Below, piece after piece: positions 1 to 7,981 of a DNA stretch of 64,000 nucleotides. Under the pieces are notes generated by a model, which searched no databases, was not told the DNA's origin, and saw nothing but the letters and a program-made list of their open reading frames with translations. This stretch comes from Rossellomorea pakistanensis (GTDB lineage: Bacteria; Bacillota; Bacilli; Bacillales; Bacillaceae_B). The stretch is taken from the NCBI RefSeq assembly GCF_016908495.1, contig NZ_JAFBDZ010000001.1, forward strand, positions 1,426,001 to 1,490,000. Direction: 5' to 3'. The position numbers and the translations under genes are program-made. How positions within the stretch are numbered: position 1 is the first letter of the stretch; every line of letters begins with the position of its first letter.

Positions 1-180
1 TCCAATCAAAGAGTAAAGACTCCCCAACACACTACCAAATAAAATGCCCCCAGCCATACATACAAGGACGACAGGGATAAATAAAAACTGGCGGAGAATA
101 TGAAACAAAATAAAAACAATCGGAGCTAAAAATCCACTGGACTCAATAAATGCAAAGGCAACAAGAAGTCTTTCGTCCAA
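1..180 (-). CDS. TVP38/TMEM64 family membrane protein, N-terminal part
   Basis: The first 60 codons of a gene that runs off the left edge of the window. The start is TTG at 180, placed by a good ribosome binding site (AAGGGGTGAAG) just upstream. The visible part is strongly hydrophobic and has the family signature LRQFLFIP followed by AGGILFG and LGSLYSLIG. These belong to the first conserved block of TVP38/TMEM64 (DedA/VTT-like) membrane proteins. The family is implicated in lipid scrambling or transport at the cytoplasmic membrane; nothing here defines the substrate. The next gene upstream is ysdA on the same strand. Confidence 0.75.
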   Translation of the reverse strand, partial: MDERLLVAFAFIESSGFLAPIVFILFHILRQFLFIPVVLVCMAGGILFGSVLGSLYSLIG

Positions 181-315
181 TATTCTTCACCCCTTACTAG
201 CTGTAAGCAGCCTATTAAAGCATATACAAAAATACCCAAGGTTATGACATCCAATGTATGAGTAGGTGGGATTGATGATGATTACTGCTTTTATTGAAAC
301 CCTTCAACTATTGGC

Positions 316-609
316 CTATAACCAGCCACTTATTTTTCCGTATAAAATAAAAATGGCAATTCCCTCAAAAATTGCTAAAAGCGGTAGACCTATTGAAAAC
401 TGACGATGTTTTGTTTTGTGACGAAAGCGATTCATGCCGAGCATTGTCCCAAGTGCTCCTCCCAATAATGAAATTCTCCAAATTGTTTTTTCTGGAATTC
501 TACGAGCATTTTGTTTTTTTGATTTATTCTTATCCAGCCCCATTGTGATATAGCCCATAATATTAATGAACAGAAGGTAGAGGATAAAAATGATTAATAA
601 AATATCCAT
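316..609 (-). CDS. ysdA: DUF1294 small membrane protein YsdA
   Basis: A 97-residue protein with an N-terminal hydrophobic segment, a basic middle region and a C-terminal hydrophobic segment. The pattern RIPEKTIW, GGALGTMLGM and RHKTKH is typical of DUF1294 proteins, which in other bacteria may follow a cold-shock domain; here only the membrane domain is present. ATG at 609 is preceded by GAGG at suitable spacing. It lies downstream of infC-rpmI-rplT on the same strand, as in B. subtilis, but is separated from rplT by a terminator and a mobile repeat. Function is unknown. Confidence 0.85.
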   Translation of the reverse strand: MDILLIIFILYLLFINIMGYITMGLDKNKSKKQNARRIPEKTIWRISLLGGALGTMLGMNRFRHKTKHRQFSIGLPLLAIFEGIAIFILYGKISGWL

Positions 610-654
610 ATAAAAACCTCACAAATATAACATGGTATATACAACTTTACTTAA

Positions 655-788
655 GGCTGTTTTCGTAAACATTGTTGTTATTTGAAAAGAGTTAGTTGGT
701 TGGAGCGGAAGGATCTCACTTTCCGCTCCAACCAACCTTTTCACAAAAAATCAATGCTATAAAAACAACAACCTTTTTGAAAACAAGC
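655..788. repeat. MITE-like palindromic element, copy A1
   Basis: A 134-bp element with ends GGCTGTTTTC and GAAAACAAGC (imperfect terminal inverted repeats). It has a strong central hairpin in which GGTTGGAGCGGA pairs with its complement. It is flanked by a perfect 8-bp direct repeat, TTACTTAA, at 647-654 and 789-796, as expected of a target-site duplication. It contains no coding sequence. Confidence 0.75.
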
Positions 789-806
789 TTACTTAAATAT
801 AAGAAA

Positions 807-835
807 AGCCATCCTCTTTTGTAAAGAGAATGGCT
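807..835 (-). terminator. Terminator of infC-rpmI-rplT
   Basis: On the minus strand AGCCATTCTCTTT pairs with AAGAGGATGGCT and is followed by TTTTCTTAT, just after the rplT stop codon. Confidence 0.8.
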
Positions 836-848
836 TAGTGAATCAAAA

Positions 849-1208
849 TTAGTTGTCTAATTTTGATTTAGCTGTGTCAGCTAATTGTGTAAATGCTTTT
901 TCATCGCTAATAGCAAGATCAGCTAGCATTTTACGGTTTACCTCGATACCAGCAAGCTTTAATCCGTGCATTAAACGGCTATAAGAAAGACCGTTCATAC
1001 GAGCTGCTGCATTGATACGAGTAATCCAAAGCTTACGGAAATCGCGCTTCTTTTGGCGACGATCACGGTAAGCATACATATAGGATTTCATTACTTGTTG
1101 GTTGGCAACTTTGTATAATGTATGTTTTGAACCGAAATAACCTTTTGCTAATTTAATAACCTTTTTACGACGTCTGCGAGTAACTGTTCCGCCTTTTACG
1201 CGTGGCAT
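849..1208 (-). CDS. rplT: Ribosomal protein L20
   Basis: A 119-residue basic protein starting MPRVKGG, with the conserved [14 protein letters not shown], the [17 protein letters not shown] block and LWITRINAA. Full-length match to bacterial L20. L20 binds 23S rRNA early in 50S assembly and in Bacillaceae represses its own operon by binding the infC leader. ATG at 1208 follows AGGAGG. It is the last gene of infC-rpmI-rplT, 28 nt after rpmI. Confidence 0.98.
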   Translation of the reverse strand: MPRVKGGTVTRRRRKKVIKLAKGYFGSKHTLYKVANQQVMKSYMYAYRDRRQKKRDFRKLWITRINAAARMNGLSYSRLMHGLKLAGIEVNRKMLADLAISDEKAFTQLADTAKSKLDN

Positions 1209-1236
1209 AGAATTTCCCTCCTAATAACTTTCAGTA

Positions 1237-1437
1237 TTATTTAATGTTGTCAAGCATATGACGAATGCGTTTGAAGTCTCCCTTAGAAACAACAGCCGCT
1301 TTACGTAATTTACGTTTTGCTTTAGTAGATTTGTTTGCAAATAAGTGGCTTGTATAAGCGTGAGAACGTTTTAATTTACCGGAACCCGTCTTTTTAAAAC
1401 GCTTAGCTGAGCCGCGGTGAGTTTTCATTTTTGGCAT
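1237..1437 (-). CDS. rpmI: Ribosomal protein L35
   Basis: A 66-residue protein, [20 protein letters not shown] to HMLDNIK, the usual length for L35. ATG at 1437 is chosen because AGGAGG at 1446-1451 lies 8 nt upstream. A TTG two codons earlier would leave only 2 nt between it and that site. L35 is a small 50S subunit protein. It sits between infC and rplT. Confidence 0.97.
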   Translation of the reverse strand: MPKMKTHRGSAKRFKKTGSGKLKRSHAYTSHLFANKSTKAKRKLRKAAVVSKGDFKRIRHMLDNIK

Positions 1438-1460
1438 TTGCAATTCCTCCTCAGGGTCAA

Positions 1461-1976
1461 TTACTTTTCATTAGTTGGTGCTAGTACTAAAAACATGCTT
1501 CGACCATCCATTTTCGGCTTTGATTCAACCGTAGATACTTCTTTGCAAGCTTCTGCAAAACGATCCAACACACGTTGACCAATCTCTTTATGTGTGATTG
1601 CACGGCCTTTAAAGCGAATGGACGCCTTTACTTTGTCCCCTTTTTCAAGGAACTTAATAGCATTACGAAGTTTCGTGTTAAAATCATGCTCTTCGATCGT
1701 GGGGCTCAGACGAACCTCTTTCAAATTAATGATTTTTTGATTCTTGCGTGCTTCTTTTTCTTTCTTTTGTTGCTCAAATTTGTACTTACCGAAGTCCATA
1801 ATACGGGCTACCGGCGGTTTCGCATTTGGTGCAACCAATACAAGATCAAGATTCACACGGATAGCAATTTCTAAAGCTTCGTTCTTTGATTTGATACCAA
1901 GCTGCTCGCCATTTTGGTCAATAAGACGAACTTCACGAGCTCGAATGCCTTCGTTTACGATCATATCCTTGCTAAT
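1461..1976 (-). CDS. infC: Translation initiation factor IF-3, ATT start
   Basis: The conserved protein begins (M)[19 protein letters not shown]. The codon aligned with the family start is ATT at 1976, not the ATG four codons later. A strong GGAGGTGG site at 1983-1990 sits 6 nt before that ATT and too far from the ATG for usual spacing. This gives 171 residues, close to known Bacillus IF-3. Use of AUU is established for infC in other bacteria, where IF-3 discriminates against its own start. The N-domain (about 1-75) and the C-domain with KARKNQ and [10 protein letters not shown] are complete. IF-3 binds the 30S subunit and checks start-codon pairing. First gene of the operon. Confidence 0.95.
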   Translation of the reverse strand: MSKDMIVNEGIRAREVRLIDQNGEQLGIKSKNEALEIAIRVNLDLVLVAPNAKPPVARIMDFGKYKFEQQKKEKEARKNQKIINLKEVRLSPTIEEHDFNTKLRNAIKFLEKGDKVKASIRFKGRAITHKEIGQRVLDRFAEACKEVSTVESKPKMDGRSMFLVLAPTNEK

Positions 1977-2039
1977 AATTAGCCACCTCCAAGGTTTATT
2001 AAAGAATACTTTGTTTGGGAAAGAGCTTATTGCAGGTCA

Positions 2040-2200
2040 TTAGGGCATAAAAAAATACGCGTGTCGAAACACCCGCATTAAATTAAAAACGATAAACGTC
2101 TTAAATTCATTCGTTGATACCTGCCAACTGCGCCATGCGTCAATCAGGTGAGAAGCGGGTTGCTTCTTCTTTGCCACAAACTGTATTCAATTCACCTTAG
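2040..2200 (-). promoter_or_regulatory. L20 leader (autoregulatory 5' UTR of infC operon)
   Basis: The untranslated leader carries the conserved pieces of the Bacillus L20 leader: AAGCAACCCGCTTCTCACC, then GGCAGGTATCAACGA, and finally an intrinsic terminator in which GCGGGTGT pairs with ACACGCG and is followed by TATTTTTTTAT. In B. subtilis, L20 binds a fold that mimics its rRNA site and favours the terminator. Recognised from sequence only; boundaries are approximate. Confidence 0.88.
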
Positions 2201-2202
2201 TA

Positions 2203-2232
2203 AATATATCATAAGCAATTTAATGCTGTCAA
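2203..2232 (-). promoter_or_regulatory. SigA promoter of infC operon
   Basis: TTGACA at 2227-2232 and TATATT at 2203-2208, 18 bp apart, immediately upstream of the L20 leader. Confidence 0.75.
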
Positions 2233-2359
2233 ATGATCGCTTTAAAATCACAACATATTTCATATTAGCAGAATGCGAATGATTGTGCAACCTTTTTTTA
2301 GTGTGGTTTTACTGCTTTGGCTTAGCAAGTGCTTTTACTTTAAGTTCATGGTGTCCGCT

Positions 2360-2800
2360 CATCCCGTTAATGAGTGACTCTTAGATGGGGAGGTAATACA
2401 TTTTCGTTTTTATTAGTTTTTTTGGGAGTAACAGACCCCTATGCTTTTGAAGGGAGAGTGATAAAGGGCGTGATTAGAGGGAAGGTTTTTAAAAAGGGAG
2501 GGGGCATGGGTTTTTGGATGGGATGTGTTTCTAAGTCCTATCTATCTTGCTTTGGTTTGAGCTTCTACTCGTCTCAAGAGCGTGGGGTCAGTCCCTTCTA
2601 TCGTGGAGGGTATCTTTTATGGAAGAGGTCATATTGGTTTCAAAAATTGGGTGTGACGGACCCCTATGATTTTGAAAGGCGAGTGCTGAAGAGCGTGATC
2701 GGAGGGAGATTTCTTTGAGTGGTGTGTGTTTCATAATTTATTGGATGGGATTATATCTCGTTTTAACTTTCCTGCTTTGGTTTGAGCTGCTGCTCTTTCA
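2360..2800. repeat. Diverged direct duplication, 225-nt offset
   Basis: Two related segments occur at an offset of exactly 225 nt. TTGGGAGTAACAGACCCCTA at 2422 matches TTGGGTGTGACGGACCCCTA at 2647, and CTTTGGTTTGAGC at about 2550 matches the same string at about 2775. A third, inverted relative lies at about 28530-28740. The spanning open frames have no protein-like features. The rest of 2240-3354 holds only repeats and no gene. Confidence 0.6.
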
Positions 2801-3015
2801 TTTTCATGCTGTCTGATAAGAGAGACGGGACATTTTTAATTATAAAAATATTGATAAATCAACGTTTCTATTTTTAAACTATCATAGATTTTGCCCTTTT
2901 CGGACAGCCTCCTCTTCTACTATGCCACACAATATGTCGTTCTTCAGACTACTTTTGATGAAATATATCACTTTTCCTTTGGATTTCATATGATTATTTA
3001 TTCCAGCCCCTTCAT

Positions 3016-3164
3016 GCACAAGGAGAATCATCATTTTCCTTATCTTGAATGTAGTAATGCACAACTTTTTGATTTTATGCACAAAAGTTTAGAGGAAAAG
3101 CACGAGAATCTAATTTTGTGCACGAAATTGACTAGGAAGGGCACGAGATTTCAAATTTATGCAC
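3016..3164. repeat. GCAC motif phased every 20-21 bp
   Basis: GCAC starts at 3016, 3059, 3079, 3100, 3120, 3141 and 3161, so intervals are 43, 20, 21, 20, 21 and 20 bp. Flanks are loosely alike (GCACAAxTTTT alternating with GCACGAGA). This is either a degenerate short tandem repeat or a helically phased set of sites. No gene overlaps it. Confidence 0.65.
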
Positions 3165-3226
3165 ATGCTAATATGCAGGGGAACGATTCAAAAGTAAGCC
3201 ATTATAAAATTACAAATAAAAACAAA

Positions 3227-3343
3227 GGACTGTCTTAAATCAAGGGATCAGTCCCATAACTGCGATAGAGAGAAGAAAGTCTCCGGATCATCTTCTATCT
3301 ATGGGCGAATAGTGTGGTTCTTATTCCCTTGTTAGACAGCCCC
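3227..3343. repeat. Inverted-repeat element B1, probable thrS terminator
   Basis: Ends GGACTGTCTTAAATCAAGGG and CCCTTGTTAGACAGCCC form an approximately 18-bp imperfect inverted repeat. Read on the minus strand, the closing arm is followed by CCTTTGTTTTTATTT, just beyond the thrS stop, so it can act as the thrS terminator. It resembles the elements at 9411, 23024 and 47355. Confidence 0.55.
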
Positions 3344-3354
3344 TTTTTCATAAA

Positions 3355-5286
3355 TTAACGTTTGATTTCTGGAAGAATCCCCTCAATAAACTGTGCTAGA
3401 GGAACTGTCTCTGACTTTTGTTCCCCATATTTACGGACGTTTACAGCCTCATCTTTAATCTCATTATCACCAACAACTAGCATATAAGGGATTTTACTCA
3501 TTTGGGCTTCTCTTATCTTATAACCAATTTTTTCATCACGTTCATCAAGCTCTACACGAAGTCCTGCAGCTTGTAACTTCTCTTGAACTTTTTTCGCATA
3601 ATCAAAATGTACTTCAGGTGATACTGGGATAACTTGAACTTGAACAGGTGCCAGCCAAGTCGGGAAAGCTCCTTTATATTCTTCAATAAGGAAGGCTACA
3701 AAACGCTCCATCGTAGAAACGACTCCACGGTGTATAACCACAGGACGATGTGGTTTTCCATCTTCACCAACATAAGATAAATCGAAACGTTCAGGTAATA
3801 AGAAGTCTAATTGAACAGTCGAAAGAGTCTCTTCTTTTCCTATAGCCGTTTTTACTTGAACATCAAGCTTCGGTCCGTAGAAAGCTGCTTCTCCATCTGC
3901 TTCAAAATAAGGTACGTCAAGCTCGTCCATCGCTTCTTTTAACATGGCTTGTGCTTTATTCCACATTTCATCATCATCATAGTATTTTTCTTTATCTTCT
4001 GGGTCACGGTAAGATAATCGGAACGAGTAATCCTTAAGATCGAAATCTTTATACACCTCTTGTACAAGACGAACAACTCGTTTAAATTCTTCTTTAATCT
4101 GATCTGGACGAACAAAAATATGTGCATCATTTAACGTCATTCCACGAACTCGTTGAAGACCGGATAATGCACCAGACATTTCATAACGGTGCATTAGCCC
4201 AAGCTCAGCAATCCGAATCGGTAGTTCACGATAGCTGTGAATACTATTTTTATAAATCATCATATGATGCGGACAGTTCATTGGACGTAATACAAGGGAT
4301 TCATTATCCATTTCCATTACAGGGAACATTCCTTCTTGGTAATGATCCCAGTGACCACTTGTTTTATACAAATCAACACTACCCATAACAGGTGTATAAA
4401 CATGGTCATAACCAAGGCGCTCCTCTTTATCAACAATATAACGTTCGATAATACGGCGAACCGTCGCCCCTTTCGGAAGCCACATTGGAAGTCCTTGTCC
4501 AACCTTTTGAGAATTCATAAATAAATCTAATTCTTTTCCAATTTTACGGTGGTCACGCTCTTTCGCCTCTTCTAATAAACGAAGATGCTCGTTTAATTCA
4601 TCTTTCTTGAAGAAAGCAGTACCATATATGCGCTGAAGCATCTTATTGTCACTGTTTCCACGCCAATAAGCTCCTGCAATACTTAAAAGTTTGAACTCTT
4701 TAATTTTATTTGTTGAAGGAACATGAACTCCCCGGCAAAGGTCAAAGAATTCTCCTTGACGGTAAATCGAAACCTGCTCACCTTCAGGAATTGCCTCAAG
4801 AAGCTCAAGTTTATATTCATCATCAATTTCTTTAAAGATGCCTTCCGCTTCACTACGACTAACATCTTCCCGAACAATATCAAGGTTTTCACCGATTATC
4901 TTTTTCATTTCCTTTTCAATCATCGGAAGATCTTCAGGTGTAATCGATTGATCTAAATCAATATCATAATAGAAGCCGCCCTCAATCACAGGACCAATTC
5001 CCAGTTTAACACCTGGGTATAGACGTTTAATCGCCTGTGCCATAAGGTGGGCAGTACTGTGACGTAAAATTTCTAATGCCTCGTCTTGCCCTTGTGTTAT
5101 GATTTCGATTGACCCATCGTTTTGAATTCCGGTTCGGAGATCAAGCGGTTGACCATTTATTTTACCAGCAAGCGCTTTTTTCTTTAGTCCTGGACTAATA
5201 GAAGCAGCGATCTCTTCAGTCGTAGTTCCTTTAGGAAACTCCTTCACATTCCCATCAGGGAACGTCAATTTAATACCATCTGACAT
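3355..5286 (-). CDS. thrS: Threonyl-tRNA synthetase
   Basis: A 643-residue class II synthetase, the same length as B. subtilis ThrS. Order: TGS domain (about 1-63), editing domain with HSTAH at 76-80 and CRGVH near 184, catalytic core with RPMNCPHH (334-341, including the zinc-binding Cys), motif 3 near [13 protein letters not shown], and the C-terminal anticodon-binding domain. It charges tRNA-Thr in the cytoplasm and removes mischarged serine. ATG at 5286 follows AAGGAGTG. It has its own T-box leader and stands as a single gene. Confidence 0.98.
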   Translation of the reverse strand: MSDGIKLTFPDGNVKEFPKGTTTEEIAASISPGLKKKALAGKINGQPLDLRTGIQNDGSIEIITQGQDEALEILRHSTAHLMAQAIKRLYPGVKLGIGPVIEGGFYYDIDLDQSITPEDLPMIEKEMKKIIGENLDIVREDVSRSEAEGIFKEIDDEYKLELLEAIPEGEQVSIYRQGEFFDLCRGVHVPSTNKIKEFKLLSIAGAYWRGNSDNKMLQRIYGTAFFKKDELNEHLRLLEEAKERDHRKIGKELDLFMNSQKVGQGLPMWLPKGATVRRIIERYIVDKEERLGYDHVYTPVMGSVDLYKTSGHWDHYQEGMFPVMEMDNESLVLRPMNCPHHMMIYKNSIHSYRELPIRIAELGLMHRYEMSGALSGLQRVRGMTLNDAHIFVRPDQIKEEFKRVVRLVQEVYKDFDLKDYSFRLSYRDPEDKEKYYDDDEMWNKAQAMLKEAMDELDVPYFEADGEAAFYGPKLDVQVKTAIGKEETLSTVQLDFLLPERFDLSYVGEDGKPHRPVVIHRGVVSTMERFVAFLIEEYKGAFPTWLAPVQVQVIPVSPEVHFDYAKKVQEKLQAAGLRVELDERDEKIGYKIREAQMSKIPYMLVVGDNEIKDEAVNVRKYGEQKSETVPLAQFIEGILPEIKR

Positions 5287-5316
5287 TTCTTTTCACTCCT
5301 TCATAATTTTAAAAAA

Positions 5317-5600
5317 TACAAAAAACCCCGCCCCTTCATATTGAAGGGACGAGGTTAGATCTCGTGGTTCCACCCAACTTCTCACAATATTCGAAAATGA
5401 ACATTATGACTTCATTGATCGTTCTATAACGACGGTTCTCGCCGTCAATCACTACTGAATAAAGAGATCAAGCTCTCTAGCGTTCATGATTGAAGTTTAA
5501 AGGTGGTAAGTATTTAACTCGTGTTAGGAAGTTTCCAGCAAACCTTCCCTCTCTGTTAACCGTAAATAGAATACTTTTATCCTCATCATAACCTTTGTAA
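5317..5600 (-). promoter_or_regulatory. Threonine T-box leader of thrS
   Basis: The minus strand shows the stem I signatures ATGATGAGGA, AGAGAGGGAAG and GCTGGAAACTTCC. The T-box sequence GGGTGGAACCACG (5363-5375) comes next, then a terminator (5326-5354) where CCTCGTCCCTTCA pairs with TGAAGGGGCGGGG before a run of T. An ACC threonine codon in the TTACCACC segment near 5500 is the likely specifier. Uncharged tRNA-Thr should favour the antiterminator and read-through into thrS. Confidence 0.9.
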
Positions 5601-5795
5601 TGTATGTGATTAATATGTAGGTAATTATAAGTGGTTATAGGATGAAAATCAAGAGCTTACATAAAAATGACCATTTTTCACAAACCTTGTTGCCTACATT
5701 CCCTGTTTGCTGGATATTAAAAGTGTGTGTGGTCAAGGCTGGCTCCTTATAGAAAATGGTCTATATACCAACCTTTTCGATCGGGTACAAAGAAC

Positions 5796-6650
5796 TTACT
5801 CATTCACAGCTTCACTTATTCCCCTAATCGGGAAAGAACAAGAAGGAAAAATCTGTACTCGCTCTTCAAATATATTTTGAATCGTGCGAATAAGATTGGA
5901 TTCTGGCTGATCACAGTAAACTAAAATTTTTTCAGGTGCCAATGATAATAATGGAGCAATCGTATAAGAGTCAACATACAAAGGATGATTCGTTAACAAC
6001 CGCTTATCAATTAACGAAAGAAGCTTTTCTCTCGTTAACTCTTCAAAAAATTGATCATAAAACGTAAATCCATAGCTTGAAAAGTAAAGGTGAATGATAT
6101 CCATCTTTTTTTCACGACTAGACAAATATTCTCTTAGCATATGAATGAACATTTGATAATCTTGCTCCATTTTATATTCATCAATGGCAATATCTACATA
6201 TTCCATTGTACGTTCTTCCAATTTTTTTAATCGAAATTTAACAAATGAATCAAAGGAAACAGGCCCATCACTCTCCGTAATTCCCTCAAGATTCTCCAAT
6301 AAAAACTGTTCTTCATCCCATTCTTTCAAAAGTTGTACAAGTTCTGGTCTTTCTCCATTAAACATTTCGATCATAATCTGTAGGATTTGCTCTTGTTCAT
6401 GCGGATCATTATATAAATAAAACTCCGATAATATCGTAGAAGCCCAATCTAATCGTTTACTATTCAAAATGAACATGGCTAACTGCTTGACCACACTTTG
6501 ACCATTCTCCTCAAGCTGATTTATAGAAACAACATAATGTTTTTGTTGTTGAAATAGTGTTTCGTGGAGCCATGATTGACATGATTCTACCTCTAAGTAC
6601 TTCTTTAGATTCGCTGCATCTCCGTAATGTTTGAAAATGATTTCAAACAA
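5796..6650 (-). CDS. ytxC: Sporulation protein YtxC
   Basis: A 284-residue, mostly helical acidic protein of the YtxC family, located between thrS and dnaI as in B. subtilis. I place the start at TTG 6650, giving MFEIIFKHYGDAANL, because AAGGGGGGAG (6656-6665) lies just upstream. The frame stays open to a TTG at 6707, but no binding site supports that longer form. The middle part contains VSFDSFVKFRLKKLEE and EYVDIAIDEYK. The family is associated with sporulation; its biochemical role is not known. No membrane segment or signal peptide is visible. Confidence 0.85.
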   Translation of the reverse strand: MFEIIFKHYGDAANLKKYLEVESCQSWLHETLFQQQKHYVVSINQLEENGQSVVKQLAMFILNSKRLDWASTILSEFYLYNDPHEQEQILQIMIEMFNGERPELVQLLKEWDEEQFLLENLEGITESDGPVSFDSFVKFRLKKLEERTMEYVDIAIDEYKMEQDYQMFIHMLREYLSSREKKMDIIHLYFSSYGFTFYDQFFEELTREKLLSLIDKRLLTNHPLYVDSYTIAPLLSLAPEKILVYCDQPESNLIRTIQNIFEERVQIFPSCSFPIRGISEAVNE

Positions 6651-6819
6651 ATCTGCTCCCCCCTTAAAGCCAAATCCCTGATTTATATATATGGGGTGAG
6701 TGGACAAAATAGAAGTCTCAAAGTTAAATAATAAAACGTTAAATTAAAAATGGTAGAAAACTTTTATAAAACGAACTTTCTGCAAACTTTCTGAATTAGG
6801 AGCTTTGTTTATAAAAAAA

Positions 6820-6932
6820 GGCTGTTTTCCTAACTTTGTTGCTACTCTTCAAAAAGAGTAGCGGGTGATTTCCGCTCCAGATACTCCACCTTATTACAAA
6901 AATTTATGTTCTTAAAAAACAAGAAAACAGCC
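6820..6932. repeat. MITE-like palindromic element, copy A2
   Basis: 113 bp with perfect 10-bp terminal inverted repeats GGCTGTTTTC/GAAAACAGCC. It is flanked on both sides by the 9-bp repeat ATAAAAAAA (6811-6819 and 6933-6941). A small internal hairpin contains CTACTCTT/AAGAGTAG. Apart from this and the dnaI terminator, 6651-7039 holds no gene. Confidence 0.75.
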
Positions 6933-6941
6933 ATAAAAAAA

Positions 6942-6980
6942 GACAAAGTACACTCAGAATTCACCTGAGGTTACTTTGTC
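6942..6980 (-). terminator. Terminator of nrdR-dnaB-dnaI
   Basis: GACAAAGTA and TACTTTGTC with inner CCTCAG/CTGAG pairing form a long hairpin followed on the minus strand by CTTTTTTT. Confidence 0.8.
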
Positions 6981-7039
6981 CTTTTATCATCATTAGAAGC
7001 TTCATTATTACTATAAATATTTAATCAGTACAGATACTA

Positions 7040-7972
7040 CTACTGTCTCCTATTCATTCCCTCAATAAGAACCGGCTGCGTTAAATATTTGATTCTTTCC
7101 ATGATCCTTGCCGCCTTTAGCTTTTCTTCTTCCCCTCTTTGAGAGTAGGTTAAATGGTGTGTTAGACCGTTGTAATCAAAGTTAGAAGTAAAGAATGTCG
7201 GCAAATTCTCAAGCATACGGAATTGAAGAATCGTACCTAGGATCTCGTCTCGTCCCCAGCTGGTCATCGATTCTGCTCCAATATCGTCCAACATTAAGAT
7301 AGGGGCTTTCTTAACAGCTTCTAATTTGCTGTTAAGAGAATGGTCTTGAAGCGATTGCTTTACCTCCCTGAAAAACTCAGGGACGTAGACGATAAGAGAG
7401 GAGACTTTGTTCTCAGCCAATTCATTCGCTATCGCTCCTAATAGATACGACTTCCCAACGCCAAACTTCCCGTACAGGTATAGACCTTTTTGTACGTTTT
7501 CAGTTGAGTAATTTTCCACAAACTCTTTTGCCAACCTTACAGCCTTCAATCGACTTGGTGAATCTAATCCTAATGAAGAAAAGGACGCTTCCAAAATATC
7601 TTTCGGAACATAAATACTTTGAATTAACGTTTCGGTTTTTTTCCTCTCATCATACATTACTTTATTCGGACAGCGATGGTAATCAATATCAATCGTATTC
7701 CCTCTTAATACTAGATTTGGCTCAAAGCCTTTCATCATATTTTTACAATGATCAAGACTTTGGCATTGTCTACATTCTTTACTTTGAGAAATATATTCGT
7801 AAAGCTTCATGAGACTTCCTTCAATCATTGACCTAGTTATTTGATTTCTATTCATTTCGATAAAATGACGAACATCTGGGTGGTTTAAAATTTCATTTTT
7901 CAATGATTCATATCTTTTTTTAAAATCATCAGAACCCGCCAGCTTTTTTAATGTATCGTTAATTTTTTCCAT
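7040..7972 (-). CDS. dnaI: Primosomal helicase loader DnaI
   Basis: 310 residues. The N-terminal domain carries a Cys/His cluster (C67, C70, C76, then H99 and C101) like the zinc module of DnaI. The AAA+ domain has Walker A GKFGVGKS (168-175), Walker B ILMLDDIGAESMTSW and the C-terminal arginine-containing YSQRGEEEK. DnaI loads the DnaC replicative helicase during initiation and restart, with DnaB and DnaD. ATG at 7972 follows AGGTGG and matches the known protein start; a GTG at 7981 lies inside that site. It begins 9 nt after the dnaB stop. Confidence 0.95.
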   Translation of the reverse strand: MEKINDTLKKLAGSDDFKKRYESLKNEILNHPDVRHFIEMNRNQITRSMIEGSLMKLYEYISQSKECRQCQSLDHCKNMMKGFEPNLVLRGNTIDIDYHRCPNKVMYDERKKTETLIQSIYVPKDILEASFSSLGLDSPSRLKAVRLAKEFVENYSTENVQKGLYLYGKFGVGKSYLLGAIANELAENKVSSLIVYVPEFFREVKQSLQDHSLNSKLEAVKKAPILMLDDIGAESMTSWGRDEILGTILQFRMLENLPTFFTSNFDYNGLTHHLTYSQRGEEEKLKAARIMERIKYLTQPVLIEGMNRRQ

Positions 7973-7981
7973 CCTAACCAC

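Noticed and set aside
2374-2718. 114-codon plus-strand open frame
   Set aside because: It lies across the 225-nt duplicated repeat, has low-complexity Gly/Phe-rich content, no good start site, and no conserved pattern.
3016-3164. Possible CRISPR or plasmid-type iterons
   Set aside because: Only a 4-nt core is shared and there is no replication initiator gene nearby.
6651-6707. Longer ytxC start at TTG 6707
   Set aside because: No ribosome binding site precedes it, whereas AAGGGGGGAG precedes TTG 6650 and the resulting length fits the family.
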